From: Chloroflexota bacterium
Lineage (GTDB): Bacteria > Chloroflexota > Anaerolineae > DTPP01
NCBI GenBank assembly: GCA_012514615.1
Contig: JAAYZY010000158.1
Coordinates: 1-6,149, forward strand
Reading direction: 5' to 3'
DNA: 6,149 nt
This document shows, piece by piece, positions 1 through 5,557 of this stretch (within the stretch, counting starts at the first letter, position 1; every line of letters begins with the position of its first letter). The position numbers and the translations under genes were made by a program. The notes beneath the pieces were generated by a model, which made no database searches, was not told the origin of the DNA, and saw only the letters and a program-made list of their open reading frames with translations.

Positions 1-990
1 CAGCGCCCCGAGCCCCAAGGCCAGCAGAGGCACAGCCAACGAAACCACCATGGTTAGGCGAAGCGTCTGCACGCGCCCCAGCAGGCCATCCAGGCGAGGC
101 CAGACCACATTGCCGCTCAGCGACGCCAGGGTCACCATGCTGAGGTACAAGCCGGCGATGGCCTCCGGGGCCGCCAGCCGTTCCACGGCGTAGATCACGT
201 AGAACGGGTCGGCGATGCGAATCATGGCCACCAAGAAGCGCACCGCCAGCAGGCGGGCGTAGTTGGGTGTGCGCAGGATCTCTGGCACGCGGCGCCACTG
301 ATCCGACAGGCGCAACCATTCACTGCGCCGCCGCACCGGGGGTTCCTTCAGCCGGCGGCCCACCAGCGCCGCGGTCATGAACGCCAGCCCGCTGCCCAGA
401 AACAGAAGGCTATAGACCCTGAGCCCTTGGCCGCCATAGCGCAAGCTCAAGCTGACCAGCAGGCCGGCGGTTAGTCCGCCCACGCCGCCCAGCAGCGACC
501 GAACAGCGTAGAAACGAGCCCGCCCGGTCTGACGCACGATTCGGCCGAAGACATCGGTGATGGCCAGGTCCGCCGTGCCCACCAGCACGCGGGTGATGGC
601 AAAGAGCAGGAACATGGTCCACAGCAGCACGCCTGGTTGGCTCGGCAACAGCAGCAGCAAGGCCAGGGCGATGGCGCCGTAGATGGCCGCGCGCCCAAAC
701 TCCAGAGAGACATAGATTGGCAGGCGGCGCAGGCGCTGCTGCAGCCAACCGCTGACCAAGAACTGCGGCAACCAGTAGAGCCCGAAGCGCACCGCCGGCA
801 GCGCGCCGATGAGGACGCTGCTGCCCCCCAGCGATCGCACCAGGATCGGCATCACCAAGTCTGGCGAGCTCAGGGAGACGCCCAGATTGGTGACCATGGA
901 GTTCAACCCGCCCAGCGCATCGGTCGGTTCCGGCAGGTGAAGCTGCAAGCGGGCGTGCAGGCGTCGAATCCGTGCGCCATTCAACCGCAT
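1..990 (-). CDS. Major facilitator superfamily permease, N-terminal 330 residues (partial, runs off the window)
   Basis: The reading frame is open from ATG at 990 down to base 1, giving 330 residues without a stop. It begins MRLNGARIRRLHARL and is followed by a series of hydrophobic segments, including one rich in Leu (ALALLLLLP) and a Gly-rich helix (LLGGVGGLTAGLLVSLSL). A basic cytoplasmic stretch (RRLKEPPVRRRSEW) sits about where the central loop of a 12-helix MFS transporter is expected. The start is well supported: GGAGGT lies 8 bases upstream of the ATG. The family call rests on overall pattern; the transported substrate cannot be read from the sequence. The gene is divergent from thyX and shares its start region with the thyX promoter. 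The C-terminal helices lie outside the window. No convincing promoter of its own was found in 1020-1106. Confidence 0.8.
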   Translation of the reverse strand, partial: MRLNGARIRRLHARLQLHLPEPTDALGGLNSMVTNLGVSLSSPDLVMPILVRSLGGSSVLIGALPAVRFGLYWLPQFLVSGWLQQRLRRLPIYVSLEFGRAAIYGAIALALLLLLPSQPGVLLWTMFLLFAITRVLVGTADLAITDVFGRIVRQTGRARFYAVRSLLGGVGGLTAGLLVSLSLRYGGQGLRVYSLLFLGSGLAFMTAALVGRRLKEPPVRRRSEWLRLSDQWRRVPEILRTPNYARLLAVRFLVAMIRIADPFYVIYAVERLAAPEAIAGLYLSMVTLASLSGNVVWPRLDGLLGRVQTLRLTMVVSLAVPLLALGLGAL

Positions 991-1019
991 TTGACCTTAC
1001 CTCCGGCCCCTGCTATACT
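991..1019 (+). promoter_or_regulatory. Sigma-70 type promoter of thyX
   Basis: TTGACC at 991-996 and TATACT at 1014-1019 are separated by exactly 17 bp, and a TG lies one base before the -10 box (extended -10). It points at thyX, giving a leader of about 80 nt. The -35 box abuts the start codon of the divergent permease gene (988-990), and its ribosome binding site (999-1004 on the other strand) lies inside the spacer. A short hairpin, GTGGTG / CACCAC with a 6-nt loop, can form in the leader at 1070-1087, just upstream of the thyX ribosome binding site. Confidence 0.75.
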
Positions 1020-1106
1020 GCCGCCTACACCGCGCAACGGTTCCTCCTGAAATCGGTATTGTGCAAGATGTGGTGAGACGCCACCACCGCAGAAGGGAAG
1101 ACCACC

Positions 1107-1736
1107 ATGGACGTCCAACTGATCGGCGTTACCCACGTTGTAGGGGGCCAGGGTGGTCCCCAAGAGCTGTTGGAGCATGCGGGGCGGGTCTGCTACCGCA
1201 GCGCGGCTCGGGGCAAGGCCGAACGGTTCCTCCGCAGCCGCATCGCCGAGGGCCACGAATCGATCATCGAGCACGCCAGCCTGACCTTTGAGATCAGCGG
1301 CATCTCTCGCGCCTGCAGTCACCAACTGGTGCGCCATCGGCTGGCCAGCTACAGCCAAGAATCGCAGCGCTATGTGGAGATGTCCGACGCCCAGTGGGTG
1401 GTACCGCCCAGAGTAGCCGCCGACTCGGCCGCCATGGTCATCTGGGAAGCGGCCATCGCCGACGTGCAGCGGGCCTACCGCGATCTGCGCGACCTGGGCA
1501 TCCCCAGGGAAGACGCCCGCTACCTGCTGCCCAATGCCACGCAGACGCGCCTGGTGGTGACCATGAACTTCCGCGAACTGCGCCACGTCTTTCGGCTGCG
1601 CATCAGCCGCCAGGCGCAGTGGGAGATCCGTGACCTGGCCCTGGCCATGCTGCGTCTGGCCTACGATGTCGCGCCGGGCGTCTTCAGCGACATCTGGGAA
1701 GACCTCAACGCCCAGTATCCGGAGTGGTTCGCCTAA
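1107..1736 (+). CDS. thyX: Flavin-dependent thymidylate synthase ThyX
   Basis: This 209-residue protein methylates dUMP to dTMP using methylenetetrahydrofolate, FAD and NADPH; ThyX enzymes act as cytoplasmic homotetramers and replace ThyA. The ThyX signature RHR-x7-S is complete: RHR at residues 76-78 and Ser86 within RHRLASYSQESQRY, which binds FAD and dUMP. The conserved upstream block (EGHESIIEHASLTFEISGISR, 48-68) and the C-terminal block NFRELRHVFRLR...AQWEIRDLA are also present, the latter carrying the usual substrate-contacting Arg. Length is typical for the family. The ATG at 1107 has a GAAGGGAAG ribosome binding site at 1092-1100. The gene is monocistronic by layout: divergent from the permease and convergent with the glutaredoxin gene, whose stop codon is only 4 bp away, leaving no room for an intrinsic terminator between them. 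Confidence 0.97.
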   Translation: MDVQLIGVTHVVGGQGGPQELLEHAGRVCYRSAARGKAERFLRSRIAEGHESIIEHASLTFEISGISRACSHQLVRHRLASYSQESQRYVEMSDAQWVVPPRVAADSAAMVIWEAAIADVQRAYRDLRDLGIPREDARYLLPNATQTRLVVTMNFRELRHVFRLRISRQAQWEIRDLALAMLRLAYDVAPGVFSDIWEDLNAQYPEWFA

Positions 1737-1740
1737 GCCC

Positions 1741-2271
1741 CTAGCGCCCACCCCACACCAGTTGCAGCCGCAGCCGTTGGCTGCCGCGCAGCACCACCAG
1801 CGGCACCGTCTGGCCCTCCGCCAGCCCGCTCAGCAGATGCTGGAACGCCTCCAGGCTGCCCAGAGGCCACCCGTTGGCCTCAACCAGCACATCCCCTGCC
1901 TGAAGACCGGCCCCCTCAGCCGCCGAGCCGGGGTGCACCCGACCCACCAGCACGCCGGTCAGCGGCGGCAAGCCCCGCTTCTCGGCCACGCGCGCGGCGT
2001 CGGCGATGGAAGCCCCGAGGCGCGGCCGCTGGCCGACCGAGCGGGCTAGCAGCGCCTCCAAGCGAGCCACGTCGAAGCCGATCACCACCTGGCCATCCAC
2101 CACGATGACCGGCACGCCCTGCTGCCCGGAGCGCTGTACCATCTCCCGCGCCGCAGCTGGGTCGGCGGCCACGTCTCGCTCCACAAAGGGGATGCCCTTC
2201 TGCGTTAGGTAGCGCTTGGCCTGGTGGCAGAAACCGCACGTCGGAGTGGTGAAGATGGTTACCTGTGCCAT
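1741..2271 (-). CDS. Glutaredoxin-PDZ domain fusion protein
   Basis: The 176-residue product has two domains. Residues 1-78 form a glutaredoxin/NrdH-like thioredoxin fold: VTIFTTPTCGFC with the redox pair Cys12/Cys15, the cis-Pro loop GVPVIVVDG (Pro54), and the closing GFD. Residues about 85-176 resemble a PDZ domain: a hydrophobic first strand (LTGVLVGRVHPGSAAEGAGL), then the GLQAGDVLVEANG motif at 122-134 and a final strand LRLQLVW. No signal peptide or membrane segment is seen, so a cytoplasmic redox protein is expected, with the PDZ domain presumably choosing the partner. It is the second gene of an operon with trmO: 3 bp separate the trmO stop from this ATG, and its ribosome binding site GAGGAG (2280-2285) lies inside the end of trmO. 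The redox substrate is unknown; ordinary glutaredoxins end where the PDZ part begins here. Confidence 0.9.
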   Translation of the reverse strand: MAQVTIFTTPTCGFCHQAKRYLTQKGIPFVERDVAADPAAAREMVQRSGQQGVPVIVVDGQVVIGFDVARLEALLARSVGQRPRLGASIADAARVAEKRGLPPLTGVLVGRVHPGSAAEGAGLQAGDVLVEANGWPLGSLEAFQHLLSGLAEGQTVPLVVLRGSQRLRLQLVWGGR

Positions 2272-2274
2272 AGC

Positions 2275-2757
2275 CTACTCTCCTCGGAAGAGCCAGGGCG
2301 GGGGAGTTGCCAGGCTCTCCCCCTCCGGCACCACGCCATCCCTGTCGTCGAACGATGGGGTATGGTTCTTGATATCCAAGACGGGTGTTCCATCGATGGC
2401 GTCCAGGCCACGCAGGCGCAGGCGATGCCCCTCCACCGCCACGACCCGAGCCACCGTGACACCCAAGGGGTTGGGCCGGTAGGGCGAGCGGGTGGCGAAC
2501 ACCCCACGCTGGGGCCTGGACGTATCGCCACGGGGGTGCTGGCGCAGGGAACAGCCTTTGCCTGCCGCCAGATGGAAGTAGTAGATCACCAACACCAGGT
2601 CGTCAGCAGAGATGGCATGCAGCCCCTCGGCCAGCTCTGGCCGCAGCTCGATCTCCACCTCCCCCTGACGCAGCGTCTCTGGGTCGGTCATCTCCCGCTG
2701 GGCGCTGCGCACCCAGCCGATCGACTCCATGGAGATCCGTCCCTGCTCCTGCATCAT
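2275..2757 (-). CDS. trmO: tRNA (N6-threonylcarbamoyladenosine-37) methyltransferase TrmO (TsaA/YaeB family)
   Basis: TrmO uses S-adenosylmethionine to methylate t6A at position 37 of tRNA-Thr, making m6t6A next to the anticodon. The 160-residue protein carries the family landmarks: an N-terminal IGWVRS strand (13-18), YYFHLA (59-64), the signature block RGVFATRSPYRPNPLGVTVARV (84-105) and LDAIDGTPVLDIKNHTP (118-134). It is a single-domain form; the E. coli protein is about 235 residues with an extra C-terminal domain that is absent here. Two adjacent ATGs (2757 and 2754) lie 5 and 8 bases from GGAGG at 2763-2767, so either may be used; a third Met at residue 10 has only a poorly spaced site. 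It is the first gene of an operon with the glutaredoxin-PDZ gene. Methyltransferase specificity is by family, not shown for this protein. Confidence 0.92.
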   Translation of the reverse strand: MMQEQGRISMESIGWVRSAQREMTDPETLRQGEVEIELRPELAEGLHAISADDLVLVIYYFHLAAGKGCSLRQHPRGDTSRPQRGVFATRSPYRPNPLGVTVARVVAVEGHRLRLRGLDAIDGTPVLDIKNHTPSFDDRDGVVPEGESLATPPPWLFRGE

Positions 2758-2768
2758 CCGCTCCTCCC

Positions 2769-2784
2769 CGCCTGAGCTCAGGCG
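2769..2784. repeat. 16-bp perfect palindrome just upstream of trmO
   Basis: CGCCTGAGCTCAGGCG is a perfect palindrome beginning 1 bp upstream of the trmO ribosome binding site. In the mRNA it could fold as a 6-bp stem with a 4-nt loop; in DNA it could be a dyad operator. No regulator is identified. Confidence 0.5.
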
Positions 2785-2821
2785 CCGTCGCGTCCTTGGG
2801 GCCAGGCGCCCAAGCGCCGGA

Positions 2822-2851
2822 ATGGTACCACAGCCAACGGAGCCGCGTCAA
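2822..2851 (-). promoter_or_regulatory. Probable promoter of the trmO-glutaredoxin operon
   Basis: On the minus strand TTGACG (2851-2846) and TACCAT (2827-2822) are separated by 18 bp. The -10 box matches consensus at four of six positions. It would give a leader of roughly 60 nt that contains the palindrome at 2769-2784. This is the best candidate between trmO and lexA but is weaker than the other promoters in the window. Confidence 0.45.
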
Positions 2852-2897
2852 AGGGCGGCGCCCCGGCAACGCAGGTTCACCCAACAGAAACTGGGGC

Positions 2898-2926
2898 TTG
2901 ACTAGAACAGACGTTCGTGCTATAAT
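2898..2926 (+). promoter_or_regulatory. lexA promoter, near-perfect sigma-70 consensus
   Basis: TTGACT at 2898-2903 and TATAAT at 2921-2926 are separated by exactly 17 bp. The spacer is almost filled by the LexA box at 2905-2916. The leader to lexA is about 70 nt. Confidence 0.93.
2905..2916. promoter_or_regulatory. LexA box (SOS operator) in the lexA promoter
   Basis: GAACAGACGTTC fits the GAAC-N4-GTTC form of LexA operator known from Bacillus and other Gram-positive bacteria and also reported for a member of the Chloroflexota. It lies between the -35 and -10 boxes, so bound LexA would exclude RNA polymerase, the usual arrangement for lexA autoregulation. Confidence 0.9.
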
Positions 2927-3002
2927 GGGAGCATGGAGTCCGCACAGGTGTGCTAGGAGCGCCGTCCGTGTCTGGCGGAGGGGCCCATGAAGGAGGAGCG
3001 TG

Positions 3003-3638
3003 ATGCAGCTTTCGGAACGACAGCAGGCCATACTGGACTACATCCGCGCCTACTGGCGGGGGAACCAGCGCCCCCCCACCATCCGCGAGATTCAGGAGCA
3101 CCTGGGCATCAGCTCCACCTCGGTGGTCAACTACAACCTGAACCGCCTGGCTGATGAGGGGCTGATTGTCCGCGCCCGGGAGGTATCGCGGGGCATCCGC
3201 CTGGTGGATGACTCGGGCATGCGCTTGGCGCAAGACATCCTGGTGCGGGTACCCATCTCCGGCTACATCCGCGCCGGCGCGCCGGTGGACGTGCCGGACG
3301 CCTCGGTGGCCCCAGACGAGTACCTGGAGCTGACGCGGGACCTGGTGAAGGGCGAGGGAGACGTCTTCGCCCTGCGCGTCCGTGGAGACTCCATGATCGA
3401 CGCCCTGGTGAACGACGGAGACATCGTCTTGATGCAGCAGGTGCCTCGGGTGAACAACGGCGAGATGGTGGCTGCCTGGCTCAAGAACGAGCAGGAAACC
3501 ACTCTGAAGAAGTTCTACCTGGAAGGCAATCGCGTCCGCCTGCAGCCGGCCAACCCCACCATGGAGCCGATCTACACCACGCCGGCCAACGTGCAGATTC
3601 AAGGCAAGGTCATCGTAGTCATCCGACAGGTGGCCTAG
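3003..3638 (+). CDS. lexA: SOS response repressor and self-cleaving protease LexA
   Basis: The 211-residue protein represses DNA-damage genes until RecA filaments trigger its self-cleavage. Residues 2-66 form the winged-helix DNA-binding domain (LSERQQAILDYI, then TIREIQEHLGISSTSVVNYNLNRLADEGLI at about 26-55). The C-terminal S24 peptidase domain has the cleavage bond Ala91-Gly92 in YIRAGAP, the nucleophile Ser130 in RGDSM and the general base Lys169 in TLKKFY, spaced as in E. coli LexA apart from two extra residues. Length is normal. The start is taken at ATG 3003, 6 bases after AAGGAGG; the GTG immediately before it (3000) is the in-frame alternative but is only 3 bases from that site. Transcription is from the promoter at 2898-2926 with an internal LexA box, implying autoregulation. 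Two hairpins follow the gene. Confidence 0.98.
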   Translation: MQLSERQQAILDYIRAYWRGNQRPPTIREIQEHLGISSTSVVNYNLNRLADEGLIVRAREVSRGIRLVDDSGMRLAQDILVRVPISGYIRAGAPVDVPDASVAPDEYLELTRDLVKGEGDVFALRVRGDSMIDALVNDGDIVLMQQVPRVNNGEMVAAWLKNEQETTLKKFYLEGNRVRLQPANPTMEPIYTTPANVQIQGKVIVVIRQVA

Positions 3639-3672
3639 CACCCCGTCCGTCAGCCCCTTGGGCAGCAGCCAA

Positions 3673-3699
3673 CTGGGCCGGCTGTAGCAGCCGGCCCAG
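3673..3699. terminator. Strong hairpin after lexA (12-bp perfect stem, no U-tract)
   Basis: CTGGGCCGGCTG and its exact complement CAGCCGGCCCAG flank a 3-nt loop, TAG. It starts 34 bp after the lexA stop codon. No run of T follows on either strand, so it is only a likely terminator or mRNA 3'-end stabiliser. Confidence 0.6.
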
Positions 3700-3700
3700 G

Positions 3701-3736
3701 CCCCCTGTTCAGCCAACGACGCCCAGGGGGGTTTCT
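3701..3736 (+). terminator. Second terminator-like hairpin after lexA
   Basis: CCCCCTG (3701-3707) can pair with CAGGGGG (3724-3730) across a 16-nt loop, followed by GTTTCT, a short T-rich run. It directly follows the stronger hairpin and ends 13 bp before the LexA box of the next operon. Together the two structures should separate lexA transcription from that of the downstream cassette. Confidence 0.4.
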
Positions 3737-3749
3737 GGCCCAAGGAGTA

Positions 3750-3761
3750 GAACAAATGTTC
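3750..3761. promoter_or_regulatory. LexA box (SOS operator) upstream of the mini-FtsK cassette
   Basis: GAACAAATGTTC fits the same GAAC-N4-GTTC pattern as the lexA operator, and the dyad extends to 14 bp (AGAACA-AA-TGTTCT, 3749-3762) with 6-bp perfect arms, a better palindrome than the one at lexA. It lies 50 bp before the preferred start of the downstream gene. No consensus promoter is obvious; TAGAAC at 3748-3753 could be a weak -10 overlapping the box, but no matching -35 was found. Confidence 0.85.
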
Positions 3762-3811
3762 TTGTGCGCCCAAGAGGCCTCTCCCTTCCAGCGCAGAGTG
3801 GGGGAAACGAG

Positions 3812-4951
3812 ATGAAGCGAGCCCGACTGGAGATGCAGGCCAACCGCATCGAGGCGGTATTGGCCAGCCACAAGATCCCGGCCCAGGTGTGCGGGGGGCG
3901 CGTGAGCCCGCGCTACGTGCGGTTCCACTTGGCCACCGCCGCTGGCGTGCGCCTGGCGCGCATCGCCAACCTCTCTGAAGAGATCGCCCTGGCCCTGGAT
4001 GCCCGCACGTGCCGCGTTCGGCGCGAGAACGGCACCCTGGCGGTGGAAGTGCCCCTGGAGACCGAACGTACCGTGGCCTTCGCCAACGTGCTGCGCAAGG
4101 TCCAGCGCATCCCGCCGTGCACCGCCCTGCTGGGCGTGGATGAAGGCGGGCACCCCCTGCTCATCCGCCTGCCCAGCCCAGAGGTGGCCCACATCCTCAT
4201 CGCCGGCACCACAGGCTGCGGCAAGACGATGCTGATGCAGGCCATGATCCTCTCGTTGGCCCTGGCCAACCGCCGCAGCGCCCTGCAGATGGCCTTGATC
4301 GACCCCAAGATGCGAGGCTTCGGTGCGTTGGCCGGTGTGCCGCACCTCCTCAGCGGGGTGATCCATGCGCCCGAAGAGGCCGCCGCCCTGCTAGAGCGGT
4401 TGGTGGCGGAGATGATCCGACGGGACCACGAGCGCCGCTCCGACCCGCGGGTGGTGGTCTTCATCGACGAGCTGGCCGACCTGGCCCAGGCGGAGAGCGG
4501 CCGTCGCTGCGCCTCCTTACTCACCCGCCTGGCGCAGCGGGGCCGGGAGGCAGGCATTCACCTGGTGGTGGGTACCCAGAAGCCCAGCAGCGAGATCTCC
4601 GGCGCCATGTTCAAGAGCAACTTCCCGGTGCGACTGGTGGGGCGGGTCACCTCGGCCGACGATGCGCGGGTAGCCGCTGGCGTGGGCGGTTCGGGGGCCG
4701 AGAAGCTGTTGGGACGGGGCGACTTCCTGGCCGTGGCCTGCGGATCGGTGGTCCACTTCCAGGCGCCCCTGTTGAGGCCCCCGGAACTGCGGCACCTGCT
4801 GGGCCACGTGCAAGCCGGCGGGCAGTGGCCGCCCCTGCCCCCAGGTGCGGGCAGCGGGGCGGCGGCTGCTGGCTTGCCCCCAAGGGCCGGCGGTCCAGGC
4901 GCACCGCCCATGAGACGACAGGCAGCGGGAGAGAGCCCATGGAGAGACTGA
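3812..4951 (+). CDS. Soluble mini-FtsK/SpoIIIE-type DNA translocase ATPase
   Basis: The 379-residue product matches the motor part of FtsK/SpoIIIE. An alpha-like region (about 8-100: NRIEAVLASHKIPAQVCGGRVSPRYVRF, ARIANLSEEIALALDA) precedes the RecA-like beta domain. That domain has Walker A GTTGCGKT (132-139), Walker B VVVFIDE (214-220), the GIHLVVGTQKPS sensor-like motif, and GAEKLLGRGDFL (295-306), all hallmarks of hexameric FtsK motors. Missing are the N-terminal four-helix membrane domain, the long linker and the C-terminal gamma winged-helix domain that reads KOPS/SRS sites; the last 50 residues are low-complexity Gly/Pro/Ala. The start is ATG 3812 with a weak GGGGG site at 3800-3804; the upstream in-frame GTG at 3764 nearly touches the LexA box and is less likely. 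The 3' end overlaps the next gene by 13 bp. LexA control is implied by the box at 3750-3761. Role unproven: chromosome clearance at division, or a plasmid or element transfer motor. Confidence 0.9.
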   Translation: MKRARLEMQANRIEAVLASHKIPAQVCGGRVSPRYVRFHLATAAGVRLARIANLSEEIALALDARTCRVRRENGTLAVEVPLETERTVAFANVLRKVQRIPPCTALLGVDEGGHPLLIRLPSPEVAHILIAGTTGCGKTMLMQAMILSLALANRRSALQMALIDPKMRGFGALAGVPHLLSGVIHAPEEAAALLERLVAEMIRRDHERRSDPRVVVFIDELADLAQAESGRRCASLLTRLAQRGREAGIHLVVGTQKPSSEISGAMFKSNFPVRLVGRVTSADDARVAAGVGGSGAEKLLGRGDFLAVACGSVVHFQAPLLRPPELRHLLGHVQAGGQWPPLPPGAGSGAAAAGLPPRAGGPGAPPMRRQAAGESPWRD

Positions 4952-5388
4952 AGCGGATGGTGGTAACGGCGCTGATCCTGTTCAGCGGGACCCTCAGCGC
5001 CCTGCTCATCAAGGAGCTGAGCGCCGATGCCTTGGCCATGCTCCTAGGCGTGGCCTGCGGCATGCTGGCCAGCTTGCCCCTGCTGGTGGCCTTGCTGTTC
5101 TGGTCCAGCCGCAGCCAGCGCAACGAACGCCGCGAGCCTGCAGCCAGGCCGCAGCACGAGACGCACCAGCCGCCGGTCATCGTCATCGCCGGCGCTGGGG
5201 CGCCTTCGGCCCCGCCGTGGGTCAATGGGCGAGCCTGGCTGCCGCCAGCGTCCCAAGCCCTCGGCTTGGGCAGCCCGTCCCTGCGCGTGCTGGGCGAGCC
5301 CATGGCGGAATCGTGGGTCGGCGACCACGGATCAGGCGGCAACGCAGAGACCGAGCGTTGGTCTTGGGAAGGAGAGGAAAGATGGTGA
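4939..5388 (+). CDS. Two-TM membrane protein with Pro-rich C-terminal tail, unknown function
   Basis: The 149-residue protein is not assigned to a named family. It has a short basic N-terminus (MERLKR), two predicted membrane helices at about 7-24 and 31-56, a positively charged boundary (SRSQRNERR, 57-65), then a roughly 85-residue tail rich in Pro, Gly and Ala containing QPPVIVIAGAGAPSAPPW and ending acidic and Trp-rich (ERWSWEGEERW). Both termini are probably cytoplasmic by the positive-inside rule. ATG 4939 is preferred because a GGGAG site stands 7 bases before it and the membrane segments begin right after; longer in-frame versions starting at 4825 only add translation of the mini-FtsK C-terminal region. 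It overlaps the mini-FtsK gene by 13 bp and the next gene by 7 bp, so translation is likely coupled. It could supply a membrane anchor to the soluble motor; this is inference. Confidence 0.75.
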   Translation: MERLKRMVVTALILFSGTLSALLIKELSADALAMLLGVACGMLASLPLLVALLFWSSRSQRNERREPAARPQHETHQPPVIVIAGAGAPSAPPWVNGRAWLPPASQALGLGSPSLRVLGEPMAESWVGDHGSGGNAETERWSWEGEERW

Positions 5389-5555
5389 CAGTCACGAACT
5401 CACAGGCGCGGGCAGAGCGAGGGCAGTCGGCGGTGTGGCTGCATCTCAGGCGAGTGTGGGCGCGGTGGCGCAGCGAAAACCCGGCGTTGGTGGATGACGC
5501 CTTGGCCCTGGGCGCGGCGTTGGTGGTGGCCGCCGTCGTGTGGATCGGGAGGTAG
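5382..5555 (+). CDS. 57-residue tail-anchored membrane protein, unknown function
   Basis: A small protein with a cytosolic-looking N-terminal half and one C-terminal membrane helix. Residues 17-31 are basic and contain three Trp (AVWLHLRRVWARWRS), resembling a membrane-surface amphipathic segment; residues 40-56 (ALALGAALVVAAVVWIG) form the helix and only one Arg follows. ATG 5382 is chosen because GGAGAGG precedes it at 5371-5377 and because it overlaps the upstream stop codon in ATGGTGA, a classic translational-coupling arrangement. The reading frame extends further upstream, but that part is out of frame with the well-supported preceding gene. No family recognised. Small single-TM proteins near lexA in other bacteria are SOS-induced division inhibitors, which gives one possible role, without sequence similarity to support it. 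Confidence 0.65.
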   Translation: MVTVTNSQARAERGQSAVWLHLRRVWARWRSENPALVDDALALGAALVVAAVVWIGR

Positions 5556-5557
5556 CT

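Noticed and set aside
1020..1106. A separate promoter for the permease on the minus strand
   Set aside because: TATAGC-like and CAATAC-like -10 candidates were seen, but none had a -35 element at acceptable spacing.
981..1751. 256-codon minus-strand open frame opposite thyX
   Set aside because: It is antisense to a fully conserved ThyX, has the low-complexity His/Gly/Ala/Val composition typical of shadow frames in GC-rich DNA, and no recognisable domain.
2933..2956. Seven-codon leader peptide in the lexA 5' leader
   Set aside because: An ATG-to-TAG frame exists, but it starts almost at the expected transcription start, has no ribosome binding site and no regulatory codon pattern.
2877..3773. 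298-codon minus-strand open frame opposite lexA
   Set aside because: It covers lexA, its promoter, both hairpins and the second LexA box on the opposite strand; the translation has no domain and looks like a GC-rich shadow.
3640..3811. Duplicate of the tRNA-Pro 3' end (an att site) at the left edge of the cassette
   Set aside because: Reading through the intergenic region showed no copy of the tRNA T-arm or acceptor sequence.
3650..4557. Long minus-strand open frames opposite the mini-FtsK gene
   Set aside because: The plus strand encodes an intact FtsK motor with all motifs; the opposite frames show no known motif.
4825..4938. N-terminal extension of the two-TM protein
   Set aside because: It overlaps the mini-FtsK gene by more than 120 bp and gives an Arg/Gly-rich sequence without domain features; ATG 4939 has the ribosome binding site and begins just before the first membrane helix.
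5217..5381. Upstream extension of the 57-residue protein
   Set aside because: It lies within the 149-residue protein gene in another frame, is an Arg/Pro/Gly-rich shadow, and the coupled ATG at 5382 has a good ribosome binding site.
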